A stretch of DNA of 13,111 nucleotides from NCBI GenBank assembly GCA_937931775.1, contig CALHAQ010000046.1, positions 1 through 13,111 of the forward strand. Direction: 5' to 3'. Under the pieces are notes generated by a model. The model searched no databases. It was not told the origin of the DNA and worked only from the letters and a program-made list of their open reading frames with translations. The DNA comes from an uncultured Candidatus Altimarinota bacterium (GTDB taxonomy: Bacteria > Patescibacteriota > Gracilibacteria > BD1-5 > UBA6164). Positions 1 to 9,005 of this stretch are shown here, piece after piece. The first letter of the stretch is position 1, and every line of letters begins with the position of its first letter. Made by a program: the position numbers and the translations under genes.

Positions 1-282
1 AAAGCATTTGGAACTTATGGAAGTATTAATATAAAAAATGAAAAACATAAACTATCAGATGAAGCCCTAGACAAAGAATGTAGTTGCAAAGTATGCAAAC
101 AGTATTCAAGATGATATATCAGGCATCTCATAAATGAAGGAGAAATGCTATGAATGAGTCTTATTTCTTATCATAATCTCGCTTTCCTCATAGATCTTTG
201 CTCTAAAGCAAGAACAGCTATACAGCAGTGAAGATATAAAGCTTTTCGAGATGATTTTTGGAGTAAGTATTCAATTAAATAA
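1..282 (+). CDS. tgt: tRNA-guanine transglycosylase, C-terminal part (5' end outside window)
   Basis: This is the last 93 residues of a queuine/preQ1 tRNA-guanine transglycosylase, the enzyme that swaps guanine for a 7-deazaguanine base at wobble position 34 of GUN-anticodon tRNAs. The structural zinc site is intact: Cys27, Cys29, Cys32 and His58 of the visible part form C-x-C-x2-C-x25-H, the spacing known for the family. The flanking text (CKQYSRGYIRHL, ISYHNL, and a GRYKAFRDDF-like tail) is also typical. Three glycines are written TGA, including the one after the YSR of the zinc region and the one after Glu-Met-Leu, so the frame is only open under code 25. It ends at TAA 280-282. The catalytic N-terminal barrel lies left of the window. 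No GC-rich terminator follows; 283-371 is AT-rich spacer. Confidence 0.93.
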
Positions 283-371
283 ATATTAATTTAAATTTAT
301 TAAAAGTATTATTAAAAGCTATAATATTTTATTTGCAATACGCATACTTTTTCTTATAGTTCTGGTAAAAC

Positions 372-377
372 TATAAT
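372..377 (+). promoter_or_regulatory. Candidate -10 box upstream of the HD-hydrolase gene
   Basis: A perfect TATAAT sits in the AT-rich spacer after tgt. No good -35 hexamer is visible about 17 nt upstream (TTTTCT at best). Transcription from it would begin near 384, only about 10 nt before the TTG at 394. This agrees with a short leader but does not prove it. Confidence 0.4.
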
Positions 378-393
378 ACATTAAAATAGTACT

Positions 394-1449
394 TTGGACG
401 TTCATATTTCAAACACATGACCAAGGGTTCCTGACCGGAATACTTTTCCACATCCAATTACGAGTAGATTCGATAAAAATAATCTCGCAAACTCATCAAA
501 CCATCTCCCTGTAGAAAAATTTTGGGATATGCTGTATACAAATAAGCATGTTTGAAAAAGTCTAAAGATAATGCAACCCGATGAATTGGAAGAAACTAGG
601 GCCCTGTTGCGCTCAATATATTATAAAGTTGAACGTTTATTCATAAAAAAATTTAGGACTTCTGGAGAGCCGTATTTTCATCATCTTCTCCAAACGGCTT
701 TTATACGCTTAGAAGAATCTTACAATGATTTAGAAAGTGGTAATATACCAGATATTATAGATATATTTTATTGTCTTCTACATGATATTGTAGAGGATAC
801 TGATATGAATTTTATATGACTTAATCAAGCATTTGGAAAAGAAATAGCATTTGGGACACATCTTATCTCCAAACATCCTTTTCAAACATATATAGGAGAA
901 TGAAAAAGGGATAAATCATCAAAAGAGTCAGATAATGATATGTATATACGTATTATGGGAGATATGAAGTTAGACGATGATAATATAGGAATAGATGAAC
1001 ACATCATAAATGAAGAAGGTTTAAATCCCCAAGATGTTGAAGATTATAAATATTTACGTGCTAAATATAGAGTAATCCGCAGCGTAAAACACTTTGAAAA
1101 ATATCTAACATTTGATACTTTTTTTGCATATGCAAAATCAGAAGCAAAGGATTTGCCTATTACTCTTCCAGATGATGAAATCAGAGAAATATGTCATAGA
1201 ATCATACAAGTAAAACTTTGTGATAGGCTCCATAATCTCAGAACTATGAGTCACATGGATTCCGAGACTATAAAGAGAAAAATTTGAGAAACAGAAAAAT
1301 ACCTCCTTCCTATAGCTCTCGAAACAAACCCTGTCATGCATCAAAAGCTTGTACATGAAATCAAGGCTTTGAGAGATAAATTAGAACTCTGAGAAAAGGC
1401 AAGTAATCTCACAAGTACTACTGCTGATACAGCAACTGCTTTAATATAA
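394..1449 (+). CDS. RelA/SpoT-type HD-domain hydrolase without synthetase domain
   Basis: Likely a (p)ppGpp pyrophosphohydrolase-like metal-dependent HD protein. With TTG 394 as residue 1 (351 aa), the stretch RTSGEPYFHH at 88-97 matches SpoT RSSGEPYITH. His130-Asp131 and Glu134-Asp135 in LLHDIVEDT form the HD and ED motifs. KLCDRLHN at 274-281 gives the distal Asp277 and Asn281. All metal and catalytic positions known from Rel/SpoT hydrolases therefore appear present. There is no synthetase, TGS or ACT domain, so it resembles a small alarmone hydrolase. About 80 extra residues lie between the HD and DRLHN motifs compared with Rel enzymes. Four in-frame TGA glycines occur after the first ATG (571), and more lie upstream. 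The start is uncertain: the frame is open from 385, and the options are TTG 394, ATG 529 (306 aa) and ATG 571. The stretch 394-528 is stop-free and reads like coding sequence, so the longest form is given. It could act on another nucleotide. Confidence 0.8.
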
Positions 1450-1480
1450 AAAGCTCAAGAATATTTCTTGAGCTTTTTAT
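1448..1480. terminator. Bidirectional hairpin terminator between HD gene and iron permease
   Basis: The arms GCTCAAGAA (1453-1461) and TTCTTGAGC (1465-1473) pair perfectly around a 3-nt TAT loop. Flanking A5 (1448-1452) and T5 (1474-1478) tracts extend the stem and give a U-run on either strand. It overlaps the stop codon of the plus-strand HD gene and lies just past the stop of the minus-strand permease, so it probably serves both convergent genes. Confidence 0.88.
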
Positions 1481-1485
1481 ATGTA

Positions 1486-2286
1486 TTAAACTTTTTTCTT
1501 TCAAAAAAGGTAATATCAGAATCATAAGATGTACATAATGTAAGCGCTGAATGCAATAAGAGAAGGGTTTGCATCATAGCTAAGTCCTGCTTTGAGAATC
1601 GCTCCTATACCCTCTTTTTCACTCAGTACTCACGAGAGATCAAAGAGTGGTTTGATAAAAGTAGGAAGTACATTTGCTCCCTGAAATTCTACTATAGAAT
1701 GAGCTAAAAGTCATCCAGCAACAAGAATAAACATAACATTCGTATATCTCAAAACTTTAGATATATCTATTTTCTTGATACTAAAGAAAAGAAGATATGA
1801 TACGATAATTGCTACTCATACTCCAGAAATTGCAAAGATTACATTACTTGGATTAGAAAGAGAAAACTGAAGAGCATTAAAGAAAATAACAGTTTCAACT
1901 CATTCTCTCACAACACTTGCAAATGCAAGAATTGATAACATCCATAACTGATTTGTCGTCACAATATGTTCTACTGATTTTTTCAGTTTCTTTCAGATGT
2001 TTTTAAAGTTTGCATTAGTCCAAAGTAAGAATTGTGTTATCATAATACATGCTAGAAGCATGAGAATTCACTCATATACTTTTTCTACTTTTCACTCAAA
2101 ACCTCAAAAGAAATACTGAAATCATCCTGCAAAAAAGAAACTCATAACGATACCGAGAATGATTCCCAGAGTAATATATCGCTTCTTTTTTTTCTCTACA
2201 CCAAACACTCTAAGCATAGAAAATATGAGTCCAATAATGATTGCTGCTTCTAGTGTTTCCCTGAATGTTACAATAAAAAACTCCAT
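1486..2286 (-). CDS. FTR1-family high-affinity iron permease
   Basis: An integral membrane protein of 266 residues in the FTR1/EfeU family, which moves iron across the cytoplasmic membrane. The two signature R-E-x-x-E motifs are both present: RETLE at 9-13 in the first membrane helix and REGVE at 127-131 in the fourth. About seven hydrophobic segments are visible (roughly 4-25, 39-60, 72-90, 115-138, 147-168, 183-200, 245-262), as expected for the family. In related systems the permease works with EfeO/EfeB or a multicopper oxidase; none is encoded here. Several glycines are TGA, for example in MFILVAGG and in the C-terminal GFGYYLFG. The ATG at 2286-2284 is the only sensible start, since it puts RETLE in TM1; there is no clear ribosome binding site. 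It is transcribed divergently from a DtxR-family regulator, with a palindrome between them, which suggests metal-controlled expression. Confidence 0.92.
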
Positions 2287-2318
2287 ACTTAATAAATCAT
2301 AAAAATATATTCGTTACT

Positions 2319-2346
2319 AATGTATAAAATAAGTTCGGTATGTCAA
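2319..2346 (-). promoter_or_regulatory. Candidate promoter of the iron permease
   Basis: On the minus strand a consensus -35 TTGACA lies at 2346-2341. It is followed after 16 nt by TACATT (2324-2319), a 4/6 match to TATAAT. Transcription would start near 2312, about 26 nt before the ATG. The -35 hexamer lies inside the palindrome at 2329-2352, so a bound repressor would block polymerase. Confidence 0.5.
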
Positions 2347-2352
2347 ACTTAT
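2329..2352. promoter_or_regulatory. Palindromic candidate operator for the DtxR-like regulator
   Basis: An interrupted inverted repeat with arms ATAAGTTCG (2329-2337) and CAAACTTAT (2344-2352). The arms are complementary at 8 of 9 positions around a 6-nt centre. The 24-nt size is close to that of known DtxR/MntR-family operators. It lies in the 147-bp region between the permease and regulator starts and covers the permease -35 box. Binding by the neighbouring regulator is inferred from position only; the sequence is not a match to the classic DtxR or MntR box. Confidence 0.5.
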
Positions 2353-2394
2353 GTTTTATTATATACAATTTATTTCATAATTTTTTAAAATTAA

Positions 2395-2400
2395 TATAAT
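2395..2400 (+). promoter_or_regulatory. Candidate -10 box of the DtxR-like regulator gene
   Basis: TATAAT lies 33 nt before the ATG at 2434 in a very AT-rich stretch. No convincing -35 is visible, and other TATA-like hexamers are nearby, so the assignment is weak. Confidence 0.3.
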
Positions 2401-2433
2401 AAAAATATATTATATACCTAAATACATATACTT

Positions 2434-2850
2434 ATGTCTCACGAATCAAATCAAGTTTGGAAAGAATTTGAAGAAAACACTATTTCCCATTCTGCTGCTC
2501 ACTATCTCCTTGCAATAGAAGAATTACACCATGATAATGGCTATGCTCGGAGCGTTGATATAGCAAGGGAACTCGATATAACTGCTGGGAGTTGTTCGAC
2601 ATGACTCAAATGACTCCTCAAGAAATGACTCATAGAAGAGGATAAAAATAGATTCATACTTCTCTCTGAAACATGAAAAAATGCTGTAGATAAAATCAAA
2701 AAAAATAGAGAGTTATTCATAAAATTTTTTACTCAAACACTTTGAGCGAAAAGTGAAGAATCAATAATTACAGCATGTAAAATAGAACATCTCATTTCTC
2801 CTCATATTACCAGAAAACTAGAAAAATTTTTAGAAAAGCAAAAAAAATAG
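2434..2850 (+). CDS. DtxR/MntR-family metal-dependent transcriptional regulator
   Basis: A 138-residue iron- or manganese-sensing repressor. Residues about 20-80 form the winged helix: SAAHYLLAIEEL, then a helix-turn-helix with VDIARELDIT and AGSCSTGLKGLLKKGLIEE, then the wing FILLSETGK. Residues 85-136 form the helical dimerisation and metal domain. There ACKIEHLIS (114-122) keeps the family E-H pair (Glu118, His119). Cys115 sits where DtxR/IdeR has its metal-ligand Cys, whereas MntR usually has Glu, which favours iron sensing. There is no C-terminal SH3-like domain, so the length is MntR-like (about 140 aa) and not DtxR-like (about 225 aa). TGA encodes glycine five times, for example in STGLKGLLKKGL. 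It ends at TAG. The divergent FTR1 permease is the obvious target, and autoregulation is likely. The metal preference is an inference from one residue. Confidence 0.88.
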
Positions 2851-2876
2851 AGTGCTATATAGCACTCTATTTTTTA
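2847..2876. terminator. Hairpin terminator after the regulator gene
   Basis: A 24-nt perfect palindrome at 2847-2870 has arms ATAGAGTGC and GCACTCTAT around a TATATA centre. A run of T follows to 2875 and a run of A precedes it, so it can act in both directions. It separates the converging regulator and large membrane-protein genes and overlaps the TAG of the first and the TAA of the second. Confidence 0.88.
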
Positions 2877-5800
2877 CTGAATTTTAAATAATGCCTTATA
2901 TCATCCGGAAACTACTCGGGATAGAGCATTTTTAGAAGCTTGAGTATCATTTATATCAATACCAGATTCTTCTAAAGCTGTTTTATACCTCATAAGATAT
3001 GGATATTGTTGAAGTCTTTCAGGGTTTTGAATAATACTTATTATTTGCTCTATACAAAAAAGTCTTTTCGCAGTACTACTTTCTCTATAGTTATAGTTTA
3101 CTCATGCTACCCGTCTATAGTTCTCTAAATTATTATCAATTTTGTAGGTGTCAATGGCAACCTTGAGACACACACTATCGGATTCTATAAGCTGTACTGA
3201 TGGATTTTTAACAAAATTCAACATATTCTCATACCTCTGAGTCAGTCCTCTCTGTGGATCTTTATCTATAGTTGCTGCATTTATATCAAGAAGTAAATAA
3301 TCAACTCATATCTTTTTAAGTCTTTCTAGAGTAATATTCGTATCAGTATCATATATATAATCTTGGAATTGAGCTAAAAGACTATCTTCGAGAATTCGGA
3401 TATTATTTTCAGAAATGAAATATTTCATAAATGTCCCTACTCTATAAATCTTTCCTGTATTTTTTATATCCTCTCAAACGTATACGATATCTTCATATAA
3501 GGATTGTCGTATATCTGTAAGTTGTGTGTTGTATTTTTCATCTCATAATTCAAGGGATGAAAGTTGTACTATAACACCATGAAGTTGAGCTAAATTTGTG
3601 ATAGATTGTATTTGAGGAACTAGGTTTTCACTATATGGAGTATCGTCAAGTACTTCCAATACTTTATTTCTATATCATGAAAAAAAATCTTGACGGAATT
3701 CAGGAGATATATTCGTCTCAGCAAGTATAGTGAAATATTCAGGATGATAACTCATAAGAGCTACTTCCTCTGAGACACCTCAAAGTTTATAATCAGAGTA
3801 TCACGCGGTCTTTAAATTAGTGATTCCATGCGGAATACTTGAGCCTAAAATATATACCCATACTATCAACAGTACTACATATGTCCCTGTTTGAGGGTTT
3901 TTATTTTCTGTAGATTCTCCAGATGACATACATAAAATTATCATAACAAGGAGAGAAAAATACATCACTATACCATACCAAACAATACCAAATGATGATA
4001 CAGCCCAAAGTCATAGGTATATTGTTGTAAAAGCCAAATTGACTAAAAATAATTGAGATATGTTCTTGTTTTTATCCAAAGCTATATGGAGATATGCTAA
4101 TGGCAATAAGAATATTGATCCAATTATAATATATCCTCCAGGAAGAGTAATAAGAGAAAATATATTTCCAATATAACTAGATATAGGTGAAGGAATAAAG
4201 TATAATAAAGCAAGTAGCATACTTATTACAATCGGATATTTATATACCTGTTTTCTATATGGAAGGAATAAAAACAAGGCTGGAAGTAATGCTAAAAAGA
4301 TATAAGTAATATCTGTAAACTCCCCTTTTTGATTTGTTTGAAAACTCAGATTCCAAGGAAGTTTTAAATAGTTATTGATTCATCATTCATATCAAAAATA
4401 TCTTCAAAAGTCCTCATTTGAGGTATTTCCTTTTTCTGAGATACGTTCATAACTATCCTCTATGGCCTGTATCTCTTCTATAGTTCGAATTGCCTTATAA
4501 TCAGGACGAAACGCGTCTGCATAACCCGACACGATAGCTGGAGTAGCCTTTGGGGCATCTGTTGGAATTTCTGAAATATTTTTATATCCCCAAGGTAATA
4601 GTATGGCAATAAATCATAATAACAATGCTCATAATTCCATACTAAAATTCTTAATACAAGAAAACTTATACTTACAGAAAAGAACATGAGTGATAAATAT
4701 TCCAAATCATAAGAGTATAGCTACAGATGAAAATGCTTTCATGTTTTCACTATCTCATGGGATTACAATATTCATAACTTTCCATAGATTTAGATATGAA
4801 AATATTCCAATAAAAACAAATAGAAAAGATATAAATCCTGCAAGAGAAAAACGCTTATAAAAAAGAGCCCCGAGTATTCATAAGAGAAGTAAAAGAGAGG
4901 TAACTTTGATCGCAAAAGCCGTCCCTATAAGGATTCATAAAAGAGCATACACTCAGACTTTATTCTCTTGTTTTGAAAAGATAACTGCATAAAAAACACC
5001 CAAAGAAATAACACTCATACTCAAAAGTCATAAATCTAGCTTCATGTCCTTTGCAATCTGAAATACAACCATTGGCATCATTATAACAATAATGCTAGAA
5101 AAAAGAGCAAAATCAAATGTTGTCTTTCTGTCTTTTAAAAAATAAGATATTCATAAATATATGACAAATGCTGCAACTATACCTGAGAAAGAGTTCAAAT
5201 AAAATGCAAGAGTCTGGCTTCCAGAAAGAAATCAAATTCCTGTATACATTTCCCAAAGATACATCTTTCAAAGAGCTATATGTTCTCCAGCTTGAGAAAG
5301 GAGTTTTGGATAATTCATATATGCTCATAAGTCATCCCACCCTATAGGGAAAGGTCTATATACTGAGACAAGATTGATACTAATAAGGAACGTTATCACT
5401 ATATAATGTAATTCATCTATTATAAGTCCTATATTATACTTTTCGCTGAAACTAGCTTTAGATGAAAGATTATGAGAATACTTTTTTATTGGTGTTTTAA
5501 GGTTCTTTAATATTTCTGTCCAAGCACTATATCAAATAATAGCAGTACAGATACAAAGCAGTATTATTGGCCAAAAACTATAAAATCCAAATAAAGCTAA
5601 TATGAATACTCCCAACATAAAGGCAGAAAATCCTAATCAAAGTGACGCTAATATACGAGCAGATTTTTCTTGAATATTCAAAAACTTTAAGTGTCTCAAT
5701 ATACCGTATCAAAAACAATAAAAATTGATCCATAGTGTAAGTACTGAAAAGAATAGTATTCCTATTTTAAAGAATAAAACCGTTCAAAAACTTGCATTTG

Positions 5801-6065
5801 CACCATTAAAAGCAAAAAAACAAGTACTCAGTATAAATAAATGTATTAAAAAAATAACTATGAGTCTACTTGCACTAATTTGAGTAGTTTGAGATATAAG
5901 TAAAGCTCACATCATTTTATATATACCATATGCAATACTGACTATAACAAAGTAGAGAAAAAAGAAACTCTTATCCTCACCATGAAAAGGATAATATATA
6001 TAATAAAAATATATACTTAGAAGCCCCATGAAACAAAGAGTTGCAAGAGAAAGATATTGTTTCAT
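2874..6065 (-). CDS. Very large multi-pass membrane protein, possible GT-C type glycosyltransferase
   Basis: A 1063-residue protein, open throughout only when TGA is read as Gly. About 14 hydrophobic helices fill residues 1-510. A hydrophilic stretch of roughly 130 residues follows, then five or six more helices to about 750, and a soluble tail of about 310 residues. The layout, with a polytopic N-terminal half, an acidic loop (RPFPIGWDDLGAYMNYP, with Trp243-Asp244-Asp245) and a large C-terminal soluble domain, recalls GT-C glycosyltransferases that use polyprenyl-phosphate sugars (ArnT/PMT/STT3-like). There, acidic residues in an early extracytoplasmic loop are catalytic. I see no STT3 WWD-type motif, and the family match is not certain. 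It could instead be an uncharacterised membrane protein. The start ATG at 6065-6063 is followed at once by TM1. It is a single-gene unit divergent from the malic enzyme. The polysaccharide operon 1.4 kb away makes a role in glycan assembly plausible but unproven. Confidence 0.75.
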
Positions 6066-6242
6066 AACATTTTTAAGTTACTAAAAGTAAAATATTATTT
6101 TTATAGAGTAATATTTTTAACCCTATTGTAAAAGTTTTCTCTCCTAAGAAGCTTTACATTTCTAGCTCTATTCATACATTATACTTCTCAGAGTTTAGAA
6201 TTATTTAAGTATTTCTAATACTCTATAAACAATAATATCTCC

Positions 6243-6248
6243 TAAAAT
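6243..6248 (+). promoter_or_regulatory. Candidate -10 box of the malic enzyme gene (in divergent spacer 6066-6254)
   Basis: TAAAAT (5/6 match to TATAAT) ends 7 nt before the TTG start at 6255, so a transcript would begin at or next to the start codon. No clear -35 is visible. The 189-bp spacer shared with the minus-strand membrane protein is AT-rich and has no hairpin, repeat or small gene that I can support. Confidence 0.3.
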
Positions 6249-6254
6249 CTACAT

Positions 6255-7388
6255 TTGGACTATAATACAAAAGCTCTAGAGCTTCACGCAAAACTTGGAT
6301 GAAAAATAGAGACTAAGCTTAAAACTTGAATCAATAATAAGGAAGATCTTTCTATAGTATATTCTCCTTGAGTTGCAGCTCCCTGTATGGAAATAGCTAA
6401 AAATCCTGGATTAGCAAAAAAGTATACTCTCAAAGGAAATACTATTGCCGTGATATCTGATGGATCTGCTGTATTATGACTTGGAAATATATGAGCTCAG
6501 GCTAGTTTGCCCGTAATGGAAGGAAAATGTGCACTTTTCAAGGAATTTGCGTGAGTAAATGCTTTCCCAATTGTACTAAATACGCAAAATACGCAGGAGA
6601 TTATAAATACTATAAAAAATATAGCTCCTGGCTTTGGAGGAATAAATCTCGAAGATATTTCAGCTCCAAGATGTTTTGAAATAGAGGAAACACTCAAAAC
6701 AGAGCTTGATATCCCTGTATTTCATGATGATCAACATGGAACAGCTATTGTATGTCTTGCAGGAATGATAAATGCCCTCAAAATAGTAGATAAAGAAAAA
6801 CAGGATATTCATGTAGTTGTAAATGGACTCTGAGCAGCTGGAACAGCGATTATAAAACTGCTCCTATTCTATGGAGTTAAAAATATTATAGCTTGTGATA
6901 GTAAGTGAATCGTATCAGGTGAAAGAGATGATTTAAATAGTGAGAAAATTAAAATAAAGGATATAACAAACCCTCAAAATATTTCAGGAACATTAGGAGA
7001 TGCCCTTCATTGAGCTGACATATTTCTCTGAGTATCTGCTCCTTGAGTCTTAACTCGAGATATGATCAAAACTATGAATAATGATCCAATAATATTTGCT
7101 ATGGCAAATCCAAATCCAGAGATAATGCCAGAAGATGCATATAAAGCTGGTGCAAAAATAGTTGCAACATGAAGATCTGATTATCCAAATCAAATTAATA
7201 ATGTACTCGTATTCCCTGGAATATTTAAAGGAGCCTTAGAGGCATGAGTGAATGCGATTACAGAAGATATGAAAATAAGTGCTGCTGAAGGTCTTGCAAG
7301 CTTTGTGAGTTCCCCCACTCCTGAAAAGATCATCCCCTGACCATTTGAAGCGGGTATAGCTGAGCTTATAGCTGCGAGTGTAAAATAA
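6255..7388 (+). CDS. NAD(P)-dependent malic enzyme
   Basis: A 377-residue malate oxidoreductase (decarboxylating) that converts malate to pyruvate and CO2 with NAD(P)H. Its length matches the short bacterial/archaeal form, without the phosphotransacetylase tail of E. coli MaeB. Visible signatures are VYSPGVAAPC at 35-44 with the catalytic Tyr36, Lys91 in [15 protein letters not shown], Glu133-Asp134 in [19 protein letters not shown] at 157-165 with metal-binding Asp158/159, the dinucleotide loop GLGAAG at 191-196, and MANPNPEI at 283-290. The start is TTG 6255, because the N-terminus then reads [19 protein letters not shown], as in homologues. An in-frame TAA lies 15 nt upstream, and no ATG occurs between it and the conserved core. 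TGA codes invariant glycines, for example in SPGVAAP and GLGAAG. It is monocistronic and closed by a strong terminator. NAD versus NADP preference cannot be read from the sequence. Confidence 0.95.
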
Positions 7389-7400
7389 AGTTTTACACAG

Positions 7401-7435
7401 AAAAATATCTTCCAAACTTGGAAGATATTTTTTTT
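7401..7435. terminator. Strong hairpin terminator after the malic enzyme gene
   Basis: Two perfect 15-nt arms (7401-7415 and 7418-7432, core ATCTTCCAA / TTGGAAGAT) flank a minimal loop. The stem ends in A5/T5, and the T-run continues to 7435. It starts 12 nt after the TAA. Confidence 0.92.
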
Positions 7436-7464
7436 CAGTATAATTTAAAAATATACTAGAAAAC

Positions 7465-7470
7465 TATAAT
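7465..7470 (+). promoter_or_regulatory. Candidate -10 box for the polysaccharide operon
   Basis: TATAAT lies 11 nt before the flippase ATG (7482), right after the malic enzyme terminator. It would give a transcript with a leader of about 5 nt. There is no good -35 at the usual spacing (AATTTA). If real, it drives the whole operon 7482 to beyond the window. Confidence 0.45.
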
Positions 7471-7481
7471 ATGCACATTTT

Positions 7482-9005
7482 ATGATAGATCAGCATGCAT
7501 CTCTCGCAGAAAAATTTTTAAAGAAAGGATTTTGGCTCTATGCCTTCACATTTATAGTGGCTCCTATGTGATATGTGATGAAAATACTTATTTCAGGAGA
7601 AGTATCTGTTTCAGATCTTGGGATACTTTATTGAGTTATCAGTCTTATTACTCTCCTATCAGCATTTTCAGATCTTTGAGTTGGTGAGTCTCTTAAATAC
7701 TTTCTTCCAGGATATATAGAAAAGAAACAATATCATCTTATAAAATCTGTTTTAGCCTACGCGCTTATATTGCAAATATTTATAGGACTATTATTATGCT
7801 TTATATTTTTATATGGAGCTGATTTCATCGCTATACATTATTTTAAAACAGAAAGTGCCGCAGGAGTTATTAAAGTGTTTTCATTGTTTTTTCTATGAAT
7901 CAATATCTTTCAAATTATTTCTCAATTCTTCCTTGCCGTACAAAATACGCTTTATTACAAACTAGCAGAACTTACTAGAAATATATTTATGTTAAGTGCT
8001 ACATTTTTCATACTCTTTATAGACATGAGTCATATAATCAATTTTTCTTTTTCATGGATTATAGGTTTATACATTTGAGTTATATACAGCGTTTATTTAT
8101 TTACAAAAAAATATTATATCCCCTATCTCGCAGATGAAAAAATACTTTGGTCTGGAAGTTTGTGTAAAAAAGTATTCTCTTACGCACTTGTAGTATTCCT
8201 TTCCGTACAAGCATCTGTCATACTCTCACAAATCGATATGCAGATGATAATATATTTACTCTGAGCAACTCAAGCAGGATACTATACAACATACCTAAGT
8301 CTTATTATGATACCTTTTCTCATTATTGGTCCTGTATTTTTATTGTTACTTCCTGTTTTTTCTGAATTAAATGCAGCTAAAAACACTAAACAAATAGTAT
8401 CTATGAAGCATTTCTTCACTAAGTACTTTGTAGTATTATGAATATTTTTTGGCTTGTTTTTATTAATATTTGCTGAAAGTATAGCGTTCGTACTATTTTG
8501 AGAGAAATTTTTAAAATCTGGTGAAATACTCAAATATTCTTCTCTCTTTTTAGTATTTAATTTCTTACTTCAAGTAAATTTTAATATTTTATGATGAATC
8601 GGGAAGGTAAATACAAAACTCAAAATCACAATCCTCGCTATATGTATCAACATTATTCTCAATATTATTTTAATACGAGAAATATGAGTATATGGTGCCG
8701 CTCTCGCTACCTGAATATGATGGTTATTTATATGGCTCCTTTCAGAGATAAGTCTTTGAAGAAAATATTTCAGAAAACCTGACGTGAAATTTTTATGAAA
8801 AAATATCTTATTCATGTGAGTTTTTTGATATATTTGATACATCATTCTTACTCCAATAATAACATACGATTCCCGTATAAGTAGTCTTATTTTTCTTTTG
8901 TGAATTGGATTGCTTTGGGTATGATGTTTTTGTTGCATTAATCGACATGAATACAAATTATTTATCGATGAAATTAAAAAAATACGCTCATGAAAAAAAT
9001 CGTAA
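7482..9005 (+). CDS. Polysaccharide flippase / O-antigen transporter-like protein (Wzx/RfbX family)
   Basis: A 507-residue membrane protein with about 14 hydrophobic helices, the size and layout of the MATE/MVF-type Wzx family. This family flips undecaprenyl-linked oligosaccharides across the cytoplasmic membrane. Family-like stretches include ASLAEKFLKKGFWLY at the N-terminus, FSDLGVGESLKYFLPGYI after TM2, and a C-terminal GGIGKVNTKLKITILAICI followed by IREIGVYGAALATGIGW. The last two match the Polysacc_synt_C region, in which a Gly-rich turn precedes a helix pair. Most of these glycines are TGA. The start is ATG 7482, because the earlier ATG 7471 meets TAG five codons later. The gene ends at TAA 9005 after a basic tail. 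It overlaps the next gene by 16 nt, which implies translational coupling. It heads an operon of nucleotide-sugar genes, which supports the transport role; the substrate is unknown. Confidence 0.88.

Noticed and set aside
283..371. AT-rich inverted stretches after tgt as a terminator or small RNA.
   Set aside because: The possible stems are almost only A-T with no stable core or T-run, so they cannot be told from background in this AT-rich DNA.
571..1287. Two separate small plus-strand ORFs (571-819 and 940-1287) as independent genes or a pseudogene.
   Set aside because: They are in the same frame, separated only by TGA codons, and together form one HD-domain protein under code 25.
2847..2870. 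Perfect 24-nt palindrome as a second operator for the regulator.
   Set aside because: It lies over the stop codon, is followed by a T-run and sits between convergent genes, so a terminator explains it better.
7471..7488. ATG 7471 as the flippase start.
   Set aside because: This frame meets TAG after five codons; the frame from ATG 7482 carries the whole protein.
8591..8782. A 63-codon plus-strand ORF in another frame of the flippase gene.
   Set aside because: It is out of frame with the conserved Polysacc_synt_C-like region, and its translation is Asn/Tyr/Met-rich with no signature.
8570..8956. A 128-codon minus-strand ORF opposite the flippase gene.
   Set aside because: Its sequence is low-complexity and resembles no family, while the plus strand carries a recognisable flippase C-terminal half. 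It is an antisense shadow, as are the minus-strand ORFs at 9288-9470, 9580-9957, 10205-10504 and 12585-12806.
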